NCBI GenBank assembly: GCA_028532985.1
Contig: JANCIK010000007.1
Span: forward strand, 744,001-808,000
DNA: 64,000 nt
Origin: Stropharia rugosoannulata
Taxonomy: Eukaryota > Basidiomycota > Agaricomycetes > Agaricales > Strophariaceae
Direction: 5' to 3'
Shown here: in pieces, positions 47,098-59,289 of the stretch
Numbering within the stretch: the first letter of the stretch is position 1
Layout of the letters: every line of letters starts with the position of its first letter
Made by a program: the position numbers and the translations under genes
The notes under the pieces: generated by a model
The model's input: the letters and a program-made list of their open reading frames with translations, nothing else
Databases searched by the model: none
Told to the model about the DNA's origin: nothing

Positions 47098-49555
47098 ATG
47101 GCACCTTCTCTGACCCTCACCACAACCGGGCTTGCTGCCTTTACCTCTTCTTCGCGGACCTACCCCACCTCCAAAAACCCTGCAAGTGGCACGCCATGGC
47201 ATACCCTGCCCGCCGAGCTTAAGCTCGCCGTCGTCGACGCCCTCGACCGGCCCTCTGTTCGTGCCCTCGCCCGCACTGATACAACCACCTATCGCGCCTG
47301 CGTCCCGGCTCTATTTAGGGTACGTCTCATTTCTGCTCCTTGTCCCTCCTTTGCTTCGTTTGCACCTCCTTTGGTCCCCCCTTGCGCGTGTAGCGTAAAC
47401 GAGAGTCGAAAGCGAGGAGCGCTGAGCTGGCAAACCCTCGATTATCGATTGGTTTATTTTTGTCTTACTGGCGCGCGCTTTCACTGTATCTGGTCGAGCG
47501 CACTCATCGCCAGAAGCTGCACCGAGTCTGCCTGACGCTCAGTACTCTCTTCTTCAGCCAAGGCTGAAAGATTACTACCACGATCCTCGGGCCTTGGGAA
47601 TATATCCCCATGGGCGCCAATTCCGCGCAACACCCTGCCACACATGATTTTTCTCTCTCTTGCCCTCTGTCCACCCCTCCGTTGAATCGGCGTAAATCTG
47701 ATTGATTTCCTATAGACAGTTCGCCTAGATACACTCGACGCCGTATCCGCCTTCCTCGCGTCAGTTCCGCCAGCGTATCTTGCGTACATCGACACGCTCG
47801 ATGTGTGCAGCGCACCTAGCGCTGCCCGCTCCCGCTCGGGCTCATTCGCCTTATCCCATGCCTCTTCGCCTTCCCATACCCATTCACAAGCAGCCCGGCT
47901 CTCGCCCACTCAACAACGTTCCGCCCTCCTCGTTCGTCTGCTCACACACGCCTCGCGCCTCTCTACCCTTACACTGCGCGTCTTCGGTGGCTTGGACAAA
48001 TCAGTCATGACGCCGTTCAACGCGATGGATAAGCTGAGGAAGTTGAGCTTGATGAATGTGGGAGATGAAGTTTCAGCGCCGCTGTGAGTGTGTTTACCTC
48101 TGCCTCCACCCGGAATAAGGAGTCGCATTGCTAATAAATGATGAAATTACAGGAGCGAGCGCCTAGTCGTCTCTATTGCATTCTCTGTCCCGCACCTTAC
48201 CTCACTCACTCTCTCCCGCGTCACCCGTTCCGCGATGCACGCCCCCGACCTTGTCGGCACAGGTACTTATGTGCCATTGGCTACGTGCGACACGGATATA
48301 CCCCACCCCTCGACGGCCCTGTCACTGGACACCCCGCTCTCCCTACCCACTCTGCTCCTCCTTCCCTCGCTCACCCGCCTCGCCCTCAAAGACATCCATC
48401 TCGGCGACGCACGCTGGGGATCCACTACCCCCCTTGCCAAACTTGAGATGCTTGATATAGGTGCGCTACCTGTCCTATCAGCTAGGTCAGCCTAATTGAT
48501 GATTTAAAATAGGCCCTTGCGGATACGAGAGCGAAGCGTTCAATGCCTCATGCACACAGCGTATCGTGGCTGCAGTTGGCGAGAGCCTGAGCGAGGTGGG
48601 CATCGGGGCTGCACTTGGCACTGCCGCTGGTGCTGTACCCCCGGCGCCGCCCACCGTTGCGGCTTTGGCGTGGGCGCCTTCCCCGGCAAATGGCACTGTT
48701 CAAAATCCTACCGCAGCCTCTGCGCAACCGAGTTCCCTCTCTGCCCTCAAGAAGCTCTCCATCAGCCCATACTTCCCGCTTGAGCGCGTCGTCGACACGA
48801 TGTCCGCGCTCGCCGCGTCGCCCGTCGAGAGTGTACGCATTGAGTGCTTCGCGGAGGACGTAGTGGACGTGTGCCGGTGCGTGGAGGAGTTCTTGGTCCT
48901 ACGCGGCGAGCGGGAAAAGGGCAAGAATAACAACGACGCGCAGAGGGAGGCCATTGATAAGGAAAAGAAGGAAGGGTGGTTCGCGAACCTGCAGACAATC
49001 TGGGTTGGCGTGCGGGATGAGGATAACGAAGAGGGTGTGGATGGTGATGACTCTGAAGAGGACGGCGACGAGCCACAGAGCGCCGCTTCGTGCTTCTCGT
49101 ATCCGTGGTCGCCAAGCCCAAATTCATGGGACTGTGCCTCCCCGTCCTCATCATTCACATCATACGACGCGGAGGATGTGTGCGCCTCGCCCTCGTCGCA
49201 TTTTGGTCCTTCTGCCTTCGCAGAAGTAACCAATCAAAACGAGGAAGACGCGGATTCGGACGACGACGACCCCGAGTCGCCGGTCGCCCAGCACCGCGCC
49301 GCGCGCCGCCTGGAGGCGCTCTGTGCGGGGTTCAACCTCGGCGGCGGCGTTCAGGACACGCGTGCGCGGTTTAAGGGCTTGACCCGAGCGGTGGGTCTAT
49401 CCCGCGCATCGCCAGTGTACTGCTCGAGCCCGCTCAGCGCGCATCCGCTCTCCTACCCAGTATCAGTTGGGCCGTCGTCCGGTGCTGCTGCGAAAGTCGA
49501 GAATGCGACTGCTATTGAGGCACGGAAGGCGAAGGGACGGTCGATGACGCTCTGA
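47098..49555 (+). CDS. F-box-like leucine-rich hypothetical protein
   Basis: Four exons (47098-47319, 47716-48083, 48153-48460, 48513-49555) give 646 residues. An F-box-like segment occurs near residues 38-70: WHTLPAELKLAVVDALDRPS, then RALARTDTTTYRACVPALFR. It continues TVRLDTLDAVSAFLASVPPA across the first intron. Leu-rich strands follow in exons 2 and 3 (LLVRLLTHASRLSTLTLRVF, LPSLTRLALKDIHLGDARW). The C-terminal third is a long acidic/Ser-rich disordered region (EDNEEGVDGDDSEEDGDEP). The first intron is unusually long here (396 nt). Likely an F-box-family protein of unknown substrate; the degenerate F-box makes SCF membership an inference. Confidence 0.75.
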
Positions 49556-50766
49556 GGCACCATTTTTTTTTACGAGTTAGGGAGAGGACAAGAAGGATGC
49601 GCCGGTCGCGTTCTTCTACGACTACTACGATGCAAAAACACAAGGATACAAAGGCACGCACTACACGAATTACCCCACCCACCCCGCACCTGGTCGACAA
49701 CCAGTCCGCTCGTTATGCTGCTCTATCTAACATACCCCAAAAACATTTAATTTTTCCTGCACTATACTACTTATCCCGGACTTCATTTTTCTCTGGTTTC
49801 CTTCCGTTCGTTGCTGGCTTCGTGCACCTAATCTTATTTGCGCTTTTTGGCTCTTGACAAACAAAGACTTTGTATGTATACTAGATTCACGATGTACCAT
49901 AATCTGCTTTCTCTTGCCCAATGTCCAAACTTTAACTTTACTCTCTCGGAATGAGCCTCGCTGGGTTAGATGCGGCGCGCTAATTCAAACTAACCCATCA
50001 ATTGAACTATGTGAGTCGAATGTATGCACAAGTACATGAGTATGTGCTTCTGGACCATCCAAATGTGCCAAACGGGTCTCAAACGTCGAACTTAGTTGGA
50101 CTCAAAAATAACCCCAGGACCGGCTCTGCACCGGCGCCGGGGCGCTGGGCGTGACAGATCTGCGGGGAAATTAGAGGAAACGCAAGGAAGCGTTTCATGT
50201 TCAAGCGCACATCACGCATTGTGATCTTCACCTGCCATTGCTCCTGCTGAAGATTTAGATTGTGGCCCATCGCAGCACGTTCGTTCCCATCCCACCCCCT
50301 GCCATAGACCTCGTATTTGTTTGGAGTATGTCCCATCTTCCGACTTCGTCCCATCCTGTCCCACGCACAGGTATCTGTATCAGTTGGCCGCACCGCCGCA
50401 CTGCCGCATTGCGCGCTCGATCTGGTGGGAAGCAACGATAACTCTATTGCGAGTGCGCCACACATATGAGCACTCTGGAGCAGATTTCAGTGATTGTGCG
50501 ACATCTGTATCAATCGATGGGGGAGCAGATTATAGATAAGTATAAGATGAGTATAGATGAATAATACGAAGCGCAGGGTGTTCATGGGGCGTACGCACAA
50601 TGAGTACTTGCCGCGGGTATATCGCAATGGCTACTTGCAGAATAAATGGAGTTGGGTGCACCCCCTTAGTTGCTGTCATCTCATAGCCTAAAACCATGCA
50701 ATTTTGTATTTATAACTTTAGATAAATACTCGATTCACACCGTCGAAAGACCGGAGAAAGTATTCA
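49556..50766. other. Intergenic, 1.2 kb
   Basis: 3' flank of the F-box-like gene, then upstream region of the membrane protein gene. Only short frames; nothing recognised. Confidence 0.4.
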
Positions 50767-52458
50767 ATGTTGTTGTTTATACTTCTATTCTCCCTCTTCA
50801 GTCATCTCAACGGCTCCCCAGTCAACACTGGTACTTATACACTAGTACCATTTGTCACAGACGTCGATGTTGAAGCATCAGCACGTACTTCCAGCTCGTT
50901 TATAACGTTTGGTAAACGGACGGAGTCAGACATCATCCAAACCTGCATTGCAACAATCACTGCATGTACATGGACGGCTATGCACCCAAATATTGCTGGG
51001 CCCGCAGACTCTGGATGGGACATTTTGAAGTCCCGCGTTCGTTGGATGCTTTTTGCCTTGATAGCACCAGAGGCAATAACCGCTTTTGCATTCAGGCAGC
51101 GGTTATCTGCCTCTTTAATCGCAGAAAAGTACAATCGTGAGATCGCAGACAAGTACAGCCGTGAAATCGTCCAGAGTCGCAATCAGTCTCCATTCGCTCA
51201 GCGTATGACGCGTTCCGGCCTAATCGACTTAAATGGTACGGTAATCGAACAATTTGATGTACACAACTTATCGTAGCTTTACTTGAAGATGATGAAACCG
51301 CAACTACGACTTCTGTGCTGGACTCATGCAAGGCCGTAATTTTTTGGCTATCACGACAATTAAAAGCTTTTTTTACCCGCAAAACAAGGCTACGAGAAAA
51401 GCGGCTAGGATGGGCGGATAAATGGACAACAGCTCACGGCTTTTTTGTTCAGATGGGTGGTTTCATGCTCTCGATTGGCGGACAACCGCTTCAGGTGCTC
51501 TCTAGAATTGATGAGATCATTCAGTTAATCCAACAGCGCAAAATAGCAGCAGTGATAACAACAGAGGACGATATACAAGACCGTAGCAAGGGCGATGCTA
51601 TCTCCAAAGGCGTCATTATCCTCCAAACAACCTGGTTTTCTACTCAATGCATTGCCCGATGGGCAACAGGTCTCCCCGTTACCGAAATCGAGGTACTCAC
51701 ACTTGGGTTTGTTATGCTCAATGGGATGACATATGCATTCTGGTGGAACAAGCCGCAAAATGTCGGCGTGCCAGTCTATCTCGAATGGGTAGCTAACGAA
51801 TCAGACGCACCATCTCCACCCACAAAACTAATCACAGAAAATTACTTCAGCAAATTATACAAGGACAGTACAGCATATGCGTCGAATGCTACGCCAAAAC
51901 TATTCATGAAACCCCATACTGATTTTCACTACTTTTATGTTAAACCTCATCTTCACACTGATTACCCCGGTCATCGAAATTATGGTGGAAACAGATACGG
52001 TTCAGCAATTTCCGACGTTACAGACGCAAGTGAGAATGTTTTCTTCTGCGGCATTCGACCACGGACGCACGCTGACACTGCCGATAACAATCATCTCCGT
52101 TGCATTTGGTGGAGTTCATTTGGCCCCAAGTTGGATCCTTGAATTTCCATCCGCCAGGTACAAGGTACTATGGAGGGTATGCGCCATTCTAACAACAGTT
52201 ATCCCTGTCAATATTTTACCATCGACGGAGGGGCACCGATTTAGTTGGTCTAAACGAGAAGCTTTGAGTAACTCCAAGGGACGGCACTTCATCTACAAGG
52301 CAATTTTATTCATTAGTTGGTCCGGTACCATCCTGGTGACTCCTTGTTACTATGTTGCGCGAATTATCCTTTTCATTATTGCATTTATATCACTTCGACA
52401 CATCTCCCCAGACGCGTTAACTACCATAGATTGGCTTTCAAACTTCCCTCATATCTAG
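50767..52458 (+). CDS. Multi-pass membrane protein of an agaricomycete family, unknown function
   Basis: Starts with a probable signal peptide (MLLFILLFSLFSHLNGSPVN). The family signature follows: WTTAHGFFVQMGGFML, then TTEDDIQDRSKGDAISKGVI, ILQTTWFSTQCIARWATGLP and YAFWWNKPQNV. Later come AFGGVHLAPSWILEFPSARY and the C-terminal helices ILVTPCYYVARIILFIIAFI. I know this pattern as a widespread mushroom family without assigned function. Exons 50767-51235 and 51277-51938 join across a 41-nt intron. The next frame is shifted near 51,937. A GTTAAA...TTCAG intron 51939-52005 restores phase to exon 52006-52458 (527 residues) but removes a hydrophobic segment in the other frame, so a frameshift mutation is an alternative. 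Probably plasma or internal membrane. Confidence 0.65.
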
Positions 52459-53149
52459 GTATAACGCCACATATACTCTATCTACAAGTGCATGTCGATT
52501 TTCAATTGGCAACAATATACCTGACTGGAACAAGTTGGAGGGAATTTATTAATGAAAAAAGGTGACATCTTAGGAGACAAGAGTTTTGTTATTCCATGAT
52601 CAGCGCCGGGACAGGGAAAATCTGCGTGCAATGTGCCGAGTGGGGAGTGGAGTTCACTGACGCCGCGACTTTATTGTAGCATGTCCGATGCAGTGAAAGT
52701 ATGATTTATCAGACTCATGGTAATTTAAATAAATGAGGGATGCGAAGGTGACGATTGGCAAAACCAACTAGGAGAGGCGCCGCGCAATTCCGCTTTTTAA
52801 ACAACGATACTTGCACTTTGAACTTATTTTGCCATCGCTGCAACGGTCAATGACAAAATACATGCACAAAAATCAGCGTCATATTCGTCGTCTTCGTTTA
52901 ACTTGACGTCAACGTTGATGTACTGTAGTGTCCATATTTTTTCATCATATTCCAGAGTAGTATCGAGGTGTATAGAAGACTGGATTGTTTGCCACGCTTC
53001 CGAGCTGAGAATTTCTTGTTCGCTTTAGGTGCATTTATGATATGATCCATCATTGAGAAATGTACCTTAGGCAAGTATGTCCCAAAACTTGAAATTGGTA
53101 GGCACTATGCGGTGCAAGCGTTACAATGTAAAGATTAGCATCGCCTATT
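52459..53149. other. Intergenic, AT-rich
   Basis: 3' flank of the membrane protein gene; AT-rich, no frame worth reporting. Confidence 0.4.
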
Positions 53150-54621
53150 ATTAGCCATATAATGTTAGCGAAAAAAAAGAGCAATCAACATTGTCGGCGC
53201 CCAAAATCTTTTCCAATAGACCAAAGTGTCCAACCATGTCAATATGGACATAGCAAATTTTTGCGCTAAGACTGACAGTCGTGTCAGCCACCAGAAGAGG
53301 TGTTCCCAGCTGGTATATTAGATAGTCTGAGAGCTTGAGTAGAGCCAGGGAGTTGGAACTTGGAATTGTGGAGGCGGGGTGCCGGGAGAAGCCTTGTCCG
53401 TGGTATCTTATGGATCCAAGGTCCAGCGTTGAAGGCGCTGGAAACGAGCAGCCAAAAGTTTTAACCCATCGTCGTCCGTTAGTTTTAGGGTTGTATCATC
53501 CAGGAACAAAACCTGATTGGGACTTGTAAAGCCAGTTGCTTCCATCAGTAATTTGCACAGATCCCACCCAACGATAGTCGACGATAGTCAATGTAGTTAA
53601 CTATTCCCTGAACAATCCGAAAACGCGGCCTAGTCCCTATATTACATCCCATTTCAATAATTTGTCGCTTTTGAAAGAGATGGTCTTCAGTTTGCCTGAG
53701 GTTGTCGTGATCAAGCTAGTTGCCTCTGCGAGCCTGGCCTCGCAGTAAGAATTTAAAAGGAATATAATTCCAGCGAAGTGAGATCAGGACGATTCAAGAT
53801 GAGCTGCGTAAAATCTGGCAGAGCATAACGCCTACAACGAACTGAAAGCGCTTCCCGTAGCTGGCAGATAGATATTGTTCGGCCGTAGACAAGTGATAGT
53901 CACATAGACAGTGGAATGGGGGTAGAATTGCGCATATATCCACTATATATGCAAGCGCCAAGTGCAGGTCAGAAAGACTTTAATAACTGGAAGCAGGATT
54001 TGGTAACTTGAGGCAGCACGATCAAATCTGTGCCATCGCGCGAACAGACTTGGGAGATTCGGAAACCTTTCGATGAAAACGGTATGGAGCAACAGTAGTT
54101 CGATTTCGTGCCATCGAAGGTGTTGAACTCTTGCGGGCTGCGCCGCGCGGCAGGATGCATGATAGATCGTCTGGTGGATGGAATTAGATGGAATTGTCGT
54201 AGAGGTATAACAAGAGGGGATAAACAAATATTGGAATGGACTGGTCGCCACAGAGAAAGCGTTCGAGCGTTAATCTTCTGTGAGTCGATAGACGCCGTAC
54301 CAGGTGCCCAGCAAAAAATCACAAGCATCGGTCCTTTTTGCGATTCGTGATCACTGATGGCAAAAATTTCGAAGCCTTTCGAAGGCGTTTGAAGGTGACA
54401 GAATAGGCGCCAAACGCCACGAATGCATTTATCCCATCGGGAATATCTAATTGCGCAATCAGCGTGGACCACGGACGGTACTGGCCGGAGAGCACCAAGT
54501 GCAGGACTCGAGTGCATATAAAGATATTGTCCACTAGCCACGATCGGCTGGGGCTAATGCAGGAGGCAAAGTCCAAGGAAATGAATGTGACCACGAGTAG
54601 ATTGCTGCGTACGGTACCCAA
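53150..54621 (-). pseudogene. Decayed F-box/leucine-rich-like gene or unresolved multi-exon gene
   Basis: Reading the minus strand gives a series of coding-like patches in changing frames. One, 53408-53545, contains LKLTDDDGLKLLAARFQRLQ then RWTLDP, typical of the Leu-rich part of agaricomycete F-box proteins. Another near 53,760 gives ALPDFTQLILNRPDLTSLEL. About 53,170-53,370 gives NSLALLKLSDYLIYQLGTPL. Near 54,380-54,600 are RVLHLVLSGQYRPWSTLIAQ and GINAFVAFGAYSVTFKRLRK. Stops and frame changes separate them, and I could not connect them by consistent splice sites, nor find a clear F-box start. Best explained as a decayed copy; a genuine gene with several introns is not excluded. Edges are approximate. 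Confidence 0.35.
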
Positions 54622-55150
54622 GCGCTTGCTATAAGCAGATGTGCCGATAATTTCGGTCGGAGGTTGTCAGCGTTCCGCTGATGGCCCCTATACTGCGATT
54701 GCTGCCACGGCCGCGCCTTGGGCGCAAGACAAGCTGCTGGACAGTGGACAGCTGAAGAGAAAAAGAACCAATTTTCCGGCGATTTAAAGGCACTATCAAG
54801 GCTGTATGCGCTGTCGAATCAAGTAGCCGCAAAGGGCACGCATATACGCATCATTGTTTGCGCAGCGCGGATCTACACAGAGTAGGCTACCGCCGGCCGT
54901 CGCTGGGGTCACGGTGTCGGACGACGAGTAGGTTACGTACTGGAGGGAGGAGGGAGAGATATGAGGCAGAAGTTGTGGATTCGGAGCAAGAGTCACTTGA
55001 TTACGGCCGATCGTACGATCTATTTGTGTTTTCGAATTCGGTTATACCCGACTCTTCTTCAATTTTTGGCACTTGAAAGCAATAGCGATGTTGCGATTAC
55101 TGGCCAGACCCCTCCAGCGCTCCTCTCTTCTCCCCATCCTCACAAAATCA
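54622..55150. other. Upstream region of the SHMT gene
   Basis: GC-mixed promoter region. A short TC-rich tract precedes the start codon. No element assigned. Confidence 0.4.
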
Positions 55151-57029
55151 ATGGCCACCGCCACCACCCCCAGCTTCGTACGCATTTCCCCCCCACAATG
55201 GCCCCAGTCTGCTCACTTGGCTCTCTAGAACAAGGTCCTCTACCAGCCCCTCACTGAGATTGACCCCGAGGTCAAGAACATCATCGATAAGGAGACATGG
55301 AGACAGTTCACCGGGCTCGAGCTCATTGCCTCAGAGGTGCGTCGCCCATGCCTCTGGCACGCCGTTTGCTCACCAGGATACGCAGAACTTGACCAGTCAG
55401 GCAACGATGGAGGCCAACGGCTCCATCCTCACCAACAAGTACTCGGAAGGTCTCCCCAACGCCCGCTACTACGGTGGTAACGAGTACATCGACGAGCTCG
55501 AGCTGCTCTGCCGCAAGCGCGCCCTGCAGGCATTCAACCTCGACCCCGCCAAGTGGGGCGTCAACGTCCAGCCATACTCCGGAAGTGTAAGTAATCTTAG
55601 CAAAAGCAGCCGTGTCGCGACTGAAAAAGCACCTTTTTACAGACTGCCAAGTACGTGTCGACATACGGGACCACCGGGCGTCCGTTGCTGATCATCTACA
55701 TTTAGCTTTGCTGCTTTGACCGCTCTGATTCAGCCCAATGACCGTCTCATGGGCCTTGGACTCCCCGATGGTGGTCATCTCACCCATGGCTACTACGTGC
55801 GTTCATTCCTCCAAATTTTACCCCTGACACTGAATTGACACACATGTGTACAGACCGCGAAGAAGAAGATGACCGCTTCGTCCATCTACTTCCAGTCCCT
55901 CCCCTACGGCATCACCCCTGAGACTAACCTCATCGACTACGATGGTCTTTCCGCTCAAGCCAAAATTTTCAAGCCCAAACTCATTATTTGCGGCGCTTCC
56001 GCATACCCCCGCGACTGGGATTACGCCAAGCTGAAGGCGACCGCCAGTCGCGAAGGCGCTTGGCTCATGGCCGACATTGCCCACACTAGCGGTCTCGTTG
56101 CCGCTCAGGAGCTCAACAACCCCTTCGAATACTGCGACGTCGTGACCACTACCACGTAAGTTTACACGTAAAATGCTTGCTAGCACACTGACGCGTGTTC
56201 TTCAGCCACAAAACGCTTCGCGGGCCCCGTGCCGGTCTTATCTTCTATCGCAAGGACCTCGAGAACGCTACTGACCTCGAGAAACGCGTTAACGAGGCCG
56301 TTTTCCCGGCATGCCAGGGCGGTCCTCACAACAACGTACGTTCTCGTTTAATCTTATCGAACACCGCGGGCTGACATTGATCCAATCGCAAAAATAGACC
56401 ATTGCCGGAATTGCTACCGCCCTCCTCCAGGCTACTCAGCCCGAATTCAAGCAGTACGCTAAGCAGGTCATCGCCAACGCCCGCACCCTCGCCGATGCTC
56501 TCGTCAGTCACGGCTACAAGCTCCAGACCAACGGTACCGACAACCACCTCGTCCTCTGGGATCTGCGACCCATCGGTCTCACCGGTAGCAAGGTCGAGAA
56601 GGTCTGCGATCTCATGGGTATCACCATCAACAGTGCGTATCGCCACTCCCCACTGCCGCTCTGACCACTTTTACTAACGCACACACGATTTCAGAGAACG
56701 CCGTCTCCGGTGACGCCTCTGCACAGGTTCCCGGTGGTATCCGTCTCGGTACATCCGCGCTGACGTCGCGCGACATGCGTGAGGAAGACATCAAGGTCGT
56801 CGCGGACTTCCTCCACCGCTCGGTGCAGCTGTCGCTCACCCTGCAGAAGGAGGCCGGATCGAAACTGCTCAAGGACTTCGTGCGCGTCGCTACTACGGAG
56901 CAGGAGGGCAAGGAAGGGTACAAGCTCGTCAAGCAGCTCCGTGAGGAGGTCAAGGCGTTCGCCATGCGCTGGCCGCTCCCCGGTGTCGATGTGTCGACGC
57001 TCACCAAGCCCGAGGGCATCCACGAGTAA
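55151..57029 (+). CDS. SHM2: Serine hydroxymethyltransferase, cytosolic
   Basis: PLP enzyme converting serine and tetrahydrofolate to glycine and methylene-THF, the main source of one-carbon units. Nine exons: 55151-55177, 55229-55336, 55386-55586, 55643-55650, 55706-55796, 55854-56155, 56206-56335, 56398-56632 and 56695-57029, giving 478 residues. Landmarks: [76 protein letters not shown] and [13 protein letters not shown]. The PLP-lysine segment is [19 protein letters not shown], with [15 protein letters not shown] after it and [15 protein letters not shown] near the end. The N-terminus MATATTPSF lacks a mitochondrial presequence, hence the cytosolic assignment. Exon 4 is only 8 nt, coding part of SGSTAN. 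All catalytic motifs are intact. Confidence 0.97.
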
Positions 57030-57958
57030 ACACGTCGCTGCTAGTGACTAGTCTGCTTTCGTGATGTTCTGGTTTGGTCAGTTTTTGGTTTACATGTCGC
57101 TTTTTCTCGCACTCTGCATAAGATTCAACGATCACCCCCACCCCTTACGCCCCCGTTTATAGTTATTCACCCTTGGATATGATTTGTTTAGACTCGTGGA
57201 CTTCAACATTGTCCGCTGCTGTATTTCTAGTTACGCCATCTTTGCATACGTACATACATCATCTCCTGCTCCTCCGCATCTACCCCCACGCATGCATTAC
57301 TTACCTACAAACGAACAAATTTGCATCCAAGCCGCTGTATATATCTTGAAAGATGTCCATTTGTGTACGATATTTTGCTCGCGCGGGCCATTTAAGCGCC
57401 CGTAGTCCATTTCAAGCTCCGACACGCGTTCTTGGTCGGTTCAAAACAGAAATCACCAAGACATCACAAGCGTAAGCCTCATGTAACAAATACGTAACTG
57501 TCTGGTCATAAACCACGTACTTACTGACTGCGATAGCTTCTCGGAAGCCAACCTAAAAGTCTTCGTGACCAACTTTCTTCCCCCTTTTCCAATATCATTT
57601 CACGTCGAGTACTTCGAAGGTCAACCCCGACATTCAAGTCGAGTTTCATGACTCTCTGTTCCCTGGCTCAACAACCCACTTAAGCCTCAAGTGACTCGGG
57701 CCTATTTGAAGCTGCTAAGTAAATTAACGTGAGAAGGTGGGGTACGGAGGCTACAAATATTTAAACATGGAGCGAGCTAATTTTGTCTTGAAACCCCAAC
57801 GCTGCACCCACGTAGGCTCTGTCCGTTGGACAAGGATTACCCAAACCAGACCGGTACGTTTTTTTACCCCTCCATTAGCTGCCACTATTGCTAAAGAAGT
57901 GAGCGTACCGCAGTAACCAGGCTTAATCCGAAAGTTCAGAAAAGAGGCGCCCGGTCCA
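57030..57958. other. SHMT 3' flank and upstream region of the orphan gene
   Basis: Contains two short sequences, near 57,075-57,100 and 57,385-57,425, that reappear in altered form at 59,366-59,455. A possible upstream exon at 57767 (MERANFVLKPQRCTHVGSVR) ends at a GTACGT donor but could not be joined in frame to the next gene. Confidence 0.45.
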
Positions 57959-59187
57959 ATGGAAGCATATGAAAAAAACCCCGAATTTGTGCGGCGGGTA
58001 AAGGAACAGCTGGACAAAGTCATTTCTGGGGAAAGCGACTTTGAGACTATTGCCCAGGTTTCACCTAAACTCTTTCGTTACATTCTAGGATCGGATCAGT
58101 ACAAACCTCTCAAGTATGCTTTTTACTCATCTAGCGAGCTCGTTATTAATGTTTGACTTAGAGTAGACTACTATGAAGACTCGCAACGCCTTGAAGCGCG
58201 CCTTCCTTCAAATTTTGCCAATGCCTTCTATCAAATAATGTTCAAGTCTTTGGAGACGAAGCATGTCAAACTACCTCAGCCAGAATACTATGGTAGGGCA
58301 ACCGTGCGCCTGAGTCTCAGCAATACACACAAGACACCAGACTTCAGCTTCTACGACCCGAGAATCGCTTCTAAAGGGCCAGGTATATCAAGCATAGACG
58401 CGGCAAGGAGAAATTCATCCCCAACCGTGGTCTGGGAGGTAGCCCCAACCGAAAAATCCAGGAGGCTGGGCAGAGATTGTGCTTTTTGGCTTGCAACCAG
58501 TGATTGCTATGTCCATCTGGCCATTGGGATTACTGTCTCCTATAACGAGTCTGAAAAACAGTTACAAAGCATCGGAGTCTCCGAATGGCGTATCATAAAC
58601 TACGTTGACCCAGAAGCACTTGAGAGGAAGGAATGTTATAAGCTGCGCAGAACTGACGGTCTAGATGACAAATCTGCACCTTCTTTGGCTGATAGCTATA
58701 AGTTCAGTTTGCCCGTCAAGGAAAAGGGCTTCGCACGAACATGGACGGTTGCTAGGACATACAAAGAGGTATGTTTCTACCGCTGAAATCTATTGCCAGA
58801 ATTATAACCGCTACTACTTAGATATATGGCCCAAATGCAACTCAGCCCGTCGAAGGAGAAATTTGCCTACGAATAGGTCATGTGTTCCGAGATGCGCCAG
58901 AAGGGTTCACAGGCAAGGACACATATGGCACAATTTCTTATCAGTCCATTGTGGACGCCTATAAAATAATGATTTACCGCCAGCTAGTATGATAGAGCTA
59001 ACAAATTGAAAAGAATCAAAGGGCAGATGTGTACCGGGAAGATCCTATACCAGTAGCTGTTCCAACCACCACTCGCAAGAGTCAAGAGTCGGAAATGGAG
59101 GACCCATCCCGACAGCCTAGATGTATCGCTATAGCCATGTTATACCTAACATCTACTCTTGTTTATTTTGCATTAAGTCACTTATAG
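57959..59187 (+). CDS. Unknown protein, possibly tail-anchored
   Basis: No family recognised. Exons 57959-58113, 58162-58768 and 58822-58986 join in frame. The product starts MEAYEKNPEFVRRVKEQLDK and contains FETIAQVSPKLFRYILGSDQ, a stretch ending PTVVWEVAPTEKSRRLGRDC, and GEICLRIGHVFRDAPEGFTG. Read straight on, it stops at 58990 after YRQLV. If a 27-nt GTATGA...AAAG segment (58987-59013, containing GCTAACA) is spliced, the frame continues NQRADVYREDPIPVAVPTTT to a terminal hydrophobic helix, CIAIAMLYLTSTLVYFALSH, and ends at 59187 (366 residues). That would make a C-terminal tail anchor with a cytosolic N-terminal domain. A weaker donor at 58951 would give a 63-nt intron to the same acceptor. 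ATG 57959 follows an in-frame stop shortly upstream. Confidence 0.6.
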
Positions 59188-59289
59188 CGTGAGTTAAGTA
59201 GAGAGGCCTGGCGAGAGAACAATTGCAGCGGTCGCTGGTATACCACGACGCGCCCGTTGAATATTTACGGTGTTCTATGCAGCAGAGGA

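Noticed and set aside
48700..49233. 177-codon minus-strand frame
   Set aside because: Ser-rich antisense of the acidic tail of the F-box-like gene, which has in-phase exons and a start on the plus strand.
55323..55664. Minus-strand frames over the SHMT gene
   Set aside because: Complement of strongly codon-biased SHMT exons; no domain and they cross introns.
57767..57856. Possible first exon of the orphan gene
   Set aside because: Has an ATG and a GTACGT donor, but every nearby acceptor joins it to a stop or the wrong frame.
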